Position numbers and translations under genes: made by a program. Positions 30,982-31,928 of a stretch of DNA of 31,928 bases are shown here, piece after piece. Numbering within the stretch: position 1 is the stretch's first letter; each line of letters begins with the position of its first letter. The stretch is from a virus, in IMG/VR virus record IMGVR_UViG_3300046522_000097, positions 1 to 31,928 of that record. One strand, written 5' to 3'. The notes beneath the pieces are model-generated. The model was given only the letters and a program-made list of their open reading frames with translations, searched no databases and had not been told where the DNA came from.

Positions 30982-31236
30982 ATGCCTCAGACCGATGACC
31001 AACGACACAATTTGCGATTACCGCTCGAACTAAAAAAGAAACTAGCGCATTCGGCTGTGGACAATGGCCGGAGCATGAACGCGGAAATACTTGCCAGGCT
31101 AGAAGCATCCTTCGCGCCCGATACAGCGCGCGAGATAGAGAATCTGTTGCGTGGTCTTAGCCGCCTCGACGAGAAAGACCGGTCTGCAGCTCTAGAATTG
31201 CTCACGAAGGCCACCAAAATTCTCAGCAAGATCTAG
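30982..31236 (+). CDS. ribbon-helix-helix (Arc-like) regulator, 84 aa
   Basis: Residues 8-42 (RHNLRLPLELKKKLAHSAVD then NGRSMNAEILARLE) match the Arc/Mnt ribbon-helix-helix pattern: a beta strand that enters the major groove followed by two helices. The C-terminal half is helical and charged (REIENLLRGLSRLDEKDRSA), possibly for oligomerisation. The RBS is AAGGCGATC. It lies in the immunity region between the two operator arrays, so it is likely part of the lysogeny switch, as Arc is for P22 immI. Confidence 0.8.
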   Translation: MPQTDDQRHNLRLPLELKKKLAHSAVDNGRSMNAEILARLEASFAPDTAREIENLLRGLSRLDEKDRSAALELLTKATKILSKI

Positions 31237-31276
31237 GATTGTTTTCTTTTGGGACACTATTGGAGGAATCGAAAGG

Positions 31277-31408
31277 ATGCCTCACGTTTCCTGTGGATCG
31301 GTCTGCTACGATTTCGGTTGCGCCCCGGATTTAGAACACGATCGCCTTAATAGTATTATTATTACTCTGCCTCTAAGTGGTATCTGCTCTTTGGTGAGAC
31401 CGTTGTAA
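31277..31408 (+). CDS. candidate Cys-rich micro-protein, 43 aa
   Basis: ATG 31277 is preceded by TTGGAGGAATCGAAAGG, a strong-looking ribosome site. The product has Cys at residues 6, 10 and 15 (SCGSVCYDFGC) and one near the end. It lies 40 bases after the RHH gene and is likely on the same transcript. Short, and composition is unusual, so real translation is uncertain. Confidence 0.3.
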   Translation: MPHVSCGSVCYDFGCAPDLEHDRLNSIIITLPLSGICSLVRPL

Positions 31409-31489
31409 TCTCCGCATACCAAGAACCCCGCCGTAAGAAACAGCGGGCTCCTGGGGCGAAAGGGGTAATCTGCTCTTCGGAGCCGACCG
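31379..31489. repeat. imperfect direct repeat pair
   Basis: Two related 24-26 bp segments (31379-31402 and 31464-31489) share the GGTA(A)TCTGCTCTT core and a GACCG end. Between them, CCCGC/GCGGG (31427-31447) is a weak hairpin that on the minus strand is followed by GGTTCTT. The remainder of 31490-31682 has no gene that I can see. Confidence 0.35.
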
Positions 31490-31682
31490 CCGCTTATTCC
31501 GCAATGTGCCGCACTATAGCCAGCCGCACATCTTGAGGTCGTTTTCAGGGGCTACCTGACGATAGGGCTACCTCACCAGCTCGCGCTGCCAGAGAACCCT
31601 TGGGCCTAATCGCATCCCGTTCCTTGCCCAAGCATCAACGCACGACCGAACCGGTTCCCGTCATTTCGTGCGCTCTGTCGGA

Positions 31683-31711
31683 TTGGCAAATCGTTTCGGA
31701 TGCGTTATAAA
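31683..31711 (+). promoter_or_regulatory. strong sigma70 promoter for a short RNA
   Basis: TTGGCA and TATAAA are separated by exactly 17 bases. Predicted initiation is near 31718, about 35 bases before a terminator stem, so no protein can be made from this transcript. Confidence 0.65.
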
Positions 31712-31717
31712 AAGCAC

Positions 31718-31795
31718 CACTGGCAACGGTTCGCAAATATCCGCCAGTCAACGCCCCGACGCTCTTGCAAAGCGTGCGGGGCATTTCTTTTTCTC
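31718..31795 (+). ncRNA. candidate short RNA, about 75 nt
   Basis: The predicted transcript runs from the promoter to the terminator. Its 5' part folds as a stem ACTGG/CCAGT with an inner CGG/CCG and a small bulge (31719-31748), and its 3' part is the terminator hairpin. It lies 30 bases before the right-hand operator array, in an intergenic region with no frame. Start and end are inferred. Confidence 0.4.
31753..31795 (+). terminator. intrinsic terminator before the right-hand operators
   Basis: GCCCCGACGCT (31753-31763) pairs with AGCGT-G-CGGGGC (31771-31782), an 11-bp stem with one bulged G, seven-base loop CTTGCAA, followed by ATTTCTTTTTCTC. It isolates the rightward promoter from upstream transcription. 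Confidence 0.85.
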
Positions 31796-31823
31796 ACATC
31801 GCTCTGCACCGCACAAGGGAATT

Positions 31824-31871
31824 CGTCCTCTATAGCGGATATTGTGCTTGACATATCCTCAATAGCGGATA
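31824..31871. promoter_or_regulatory. second operator array, two sites (OL-like)
   Basis: Two sites of the repressor type: CGTCCTCTATAGCGGATA (31824-31841) and TATCCTCAATAGCGGATA (31854-31871), with centres 30 bases apart. They share the TATCCTC/GCGGATA halves with the sites next to the repressor gene. Confidence 0.85.
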
Positions 31872-31875
31872 TTCT
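31848..31875 (+). promoter_or_regulatory. rightward early promoter (PL-like), leaving the window
   Basis: TTGACA and TATTCT are 16 bases apart, with operator 31854-31871 lying across the spacer and first bases of the -10 element. This copies the arrangement at the Cro-like promoter. Transcription goes right, out of the window, so an early operon should start there. Confidence 0.8.
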
Positions 31876-31928
31876 CAGTCCATCAAACACCGACCACCCC
31901 AACGACACCCACCGGGAAACGTCGAAGG

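Noticed and set aside
31718-31752. tRNA-like T-arm (GGTTCGCAAATATCC) near the right edge
   Set aside because: No acceptor, D or anticodon stems can be built around it.

Overview
The window holds most of a temperate, podovirus-like (short-tailed) bacteriophage or prophage genome. Dense gene packing with ATGA/TAATG overlaps, GC-rich third codon positions and protein flavours typical of Rhizobiales phages (a short XRE repressor, a DnaA-domain-IV protein, a NusG-like protein) suggest an alphaproteobacterial host, probably Rhizobiales. The genus cannot be named from the sequence alone. No integrase, endolysin/holin cassette, tRNA, CRISPR array or attachment site was recognised, so the genome probably continues beyond both ends.

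Layout, read right to left because nearly everything is on the minus strand. (1) 30.3-31.9 kb is the immunity/control region: an XRE repressor (plus strand), a divergent Cro-like gene, a ribbon-helix-helix regulator, and two operator/promoter arrays with the same half-sites. One array lies between repressor and cro; the other is 1.45 kb away at the right edge and fires out of the window. This is the lambda OR/OL plan. A promoter-terminator pair just before the right-hand array could make a roughly 75-nt RNA. (2) 28.0-30.3 kb is the start of the leftward early operon: cro, an HNH endonuclease, three small secreted or membrane proteins, a hairpin-flanked island and a small unknown. (3) 24.0-28.0 kb holds early/replication genes: a DUF6745-like protein with a 22-unit tetrapeptide tandem repeat, an HTH protein, a DUF1064 nuclease-like protein, two replication-accessory proteins and a DnaA domain-IV protein. 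(4) 23.3-24.0 kb is a NusG-family protein placed immediately before the late genes. (5) 12.6-23.1 kb is packaging and head: small-terminase-like protein, large terminase, portal, fibre-like and tiny proteins, scaffold, major capsid protein and a putative decoration protein. (6) 0.26-12.5 kb is connector, tail and ejection: an HHH-like protein, tail adaptor, beta-rich tail protein, GNAT-like protein, an HNH homing-type endonuclease, three ejection proteins (one with a lysozyme domain), a tail fibre and an SGNH/sialate-O-acetylesterase-like spike.

How it may work: repressor bound at both arrays would silence the leftward early operon and the unseen rightward operon. On induction, leftward transcription makes the early and replication proteins and then the NusG-like protein, which could carry polymerase through the late genes. 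Two convincing intrinsic terminators sit inside the leftward units (about 26.4 and 12.57 kb), so processivity control is a reasonable hypothesis. Three plus-strand cargo-type loci stand against the leftward grain: a small gene at the left edge, a lipoprotein/membrane-protein pair inside the tail module, and one gene between head genes.
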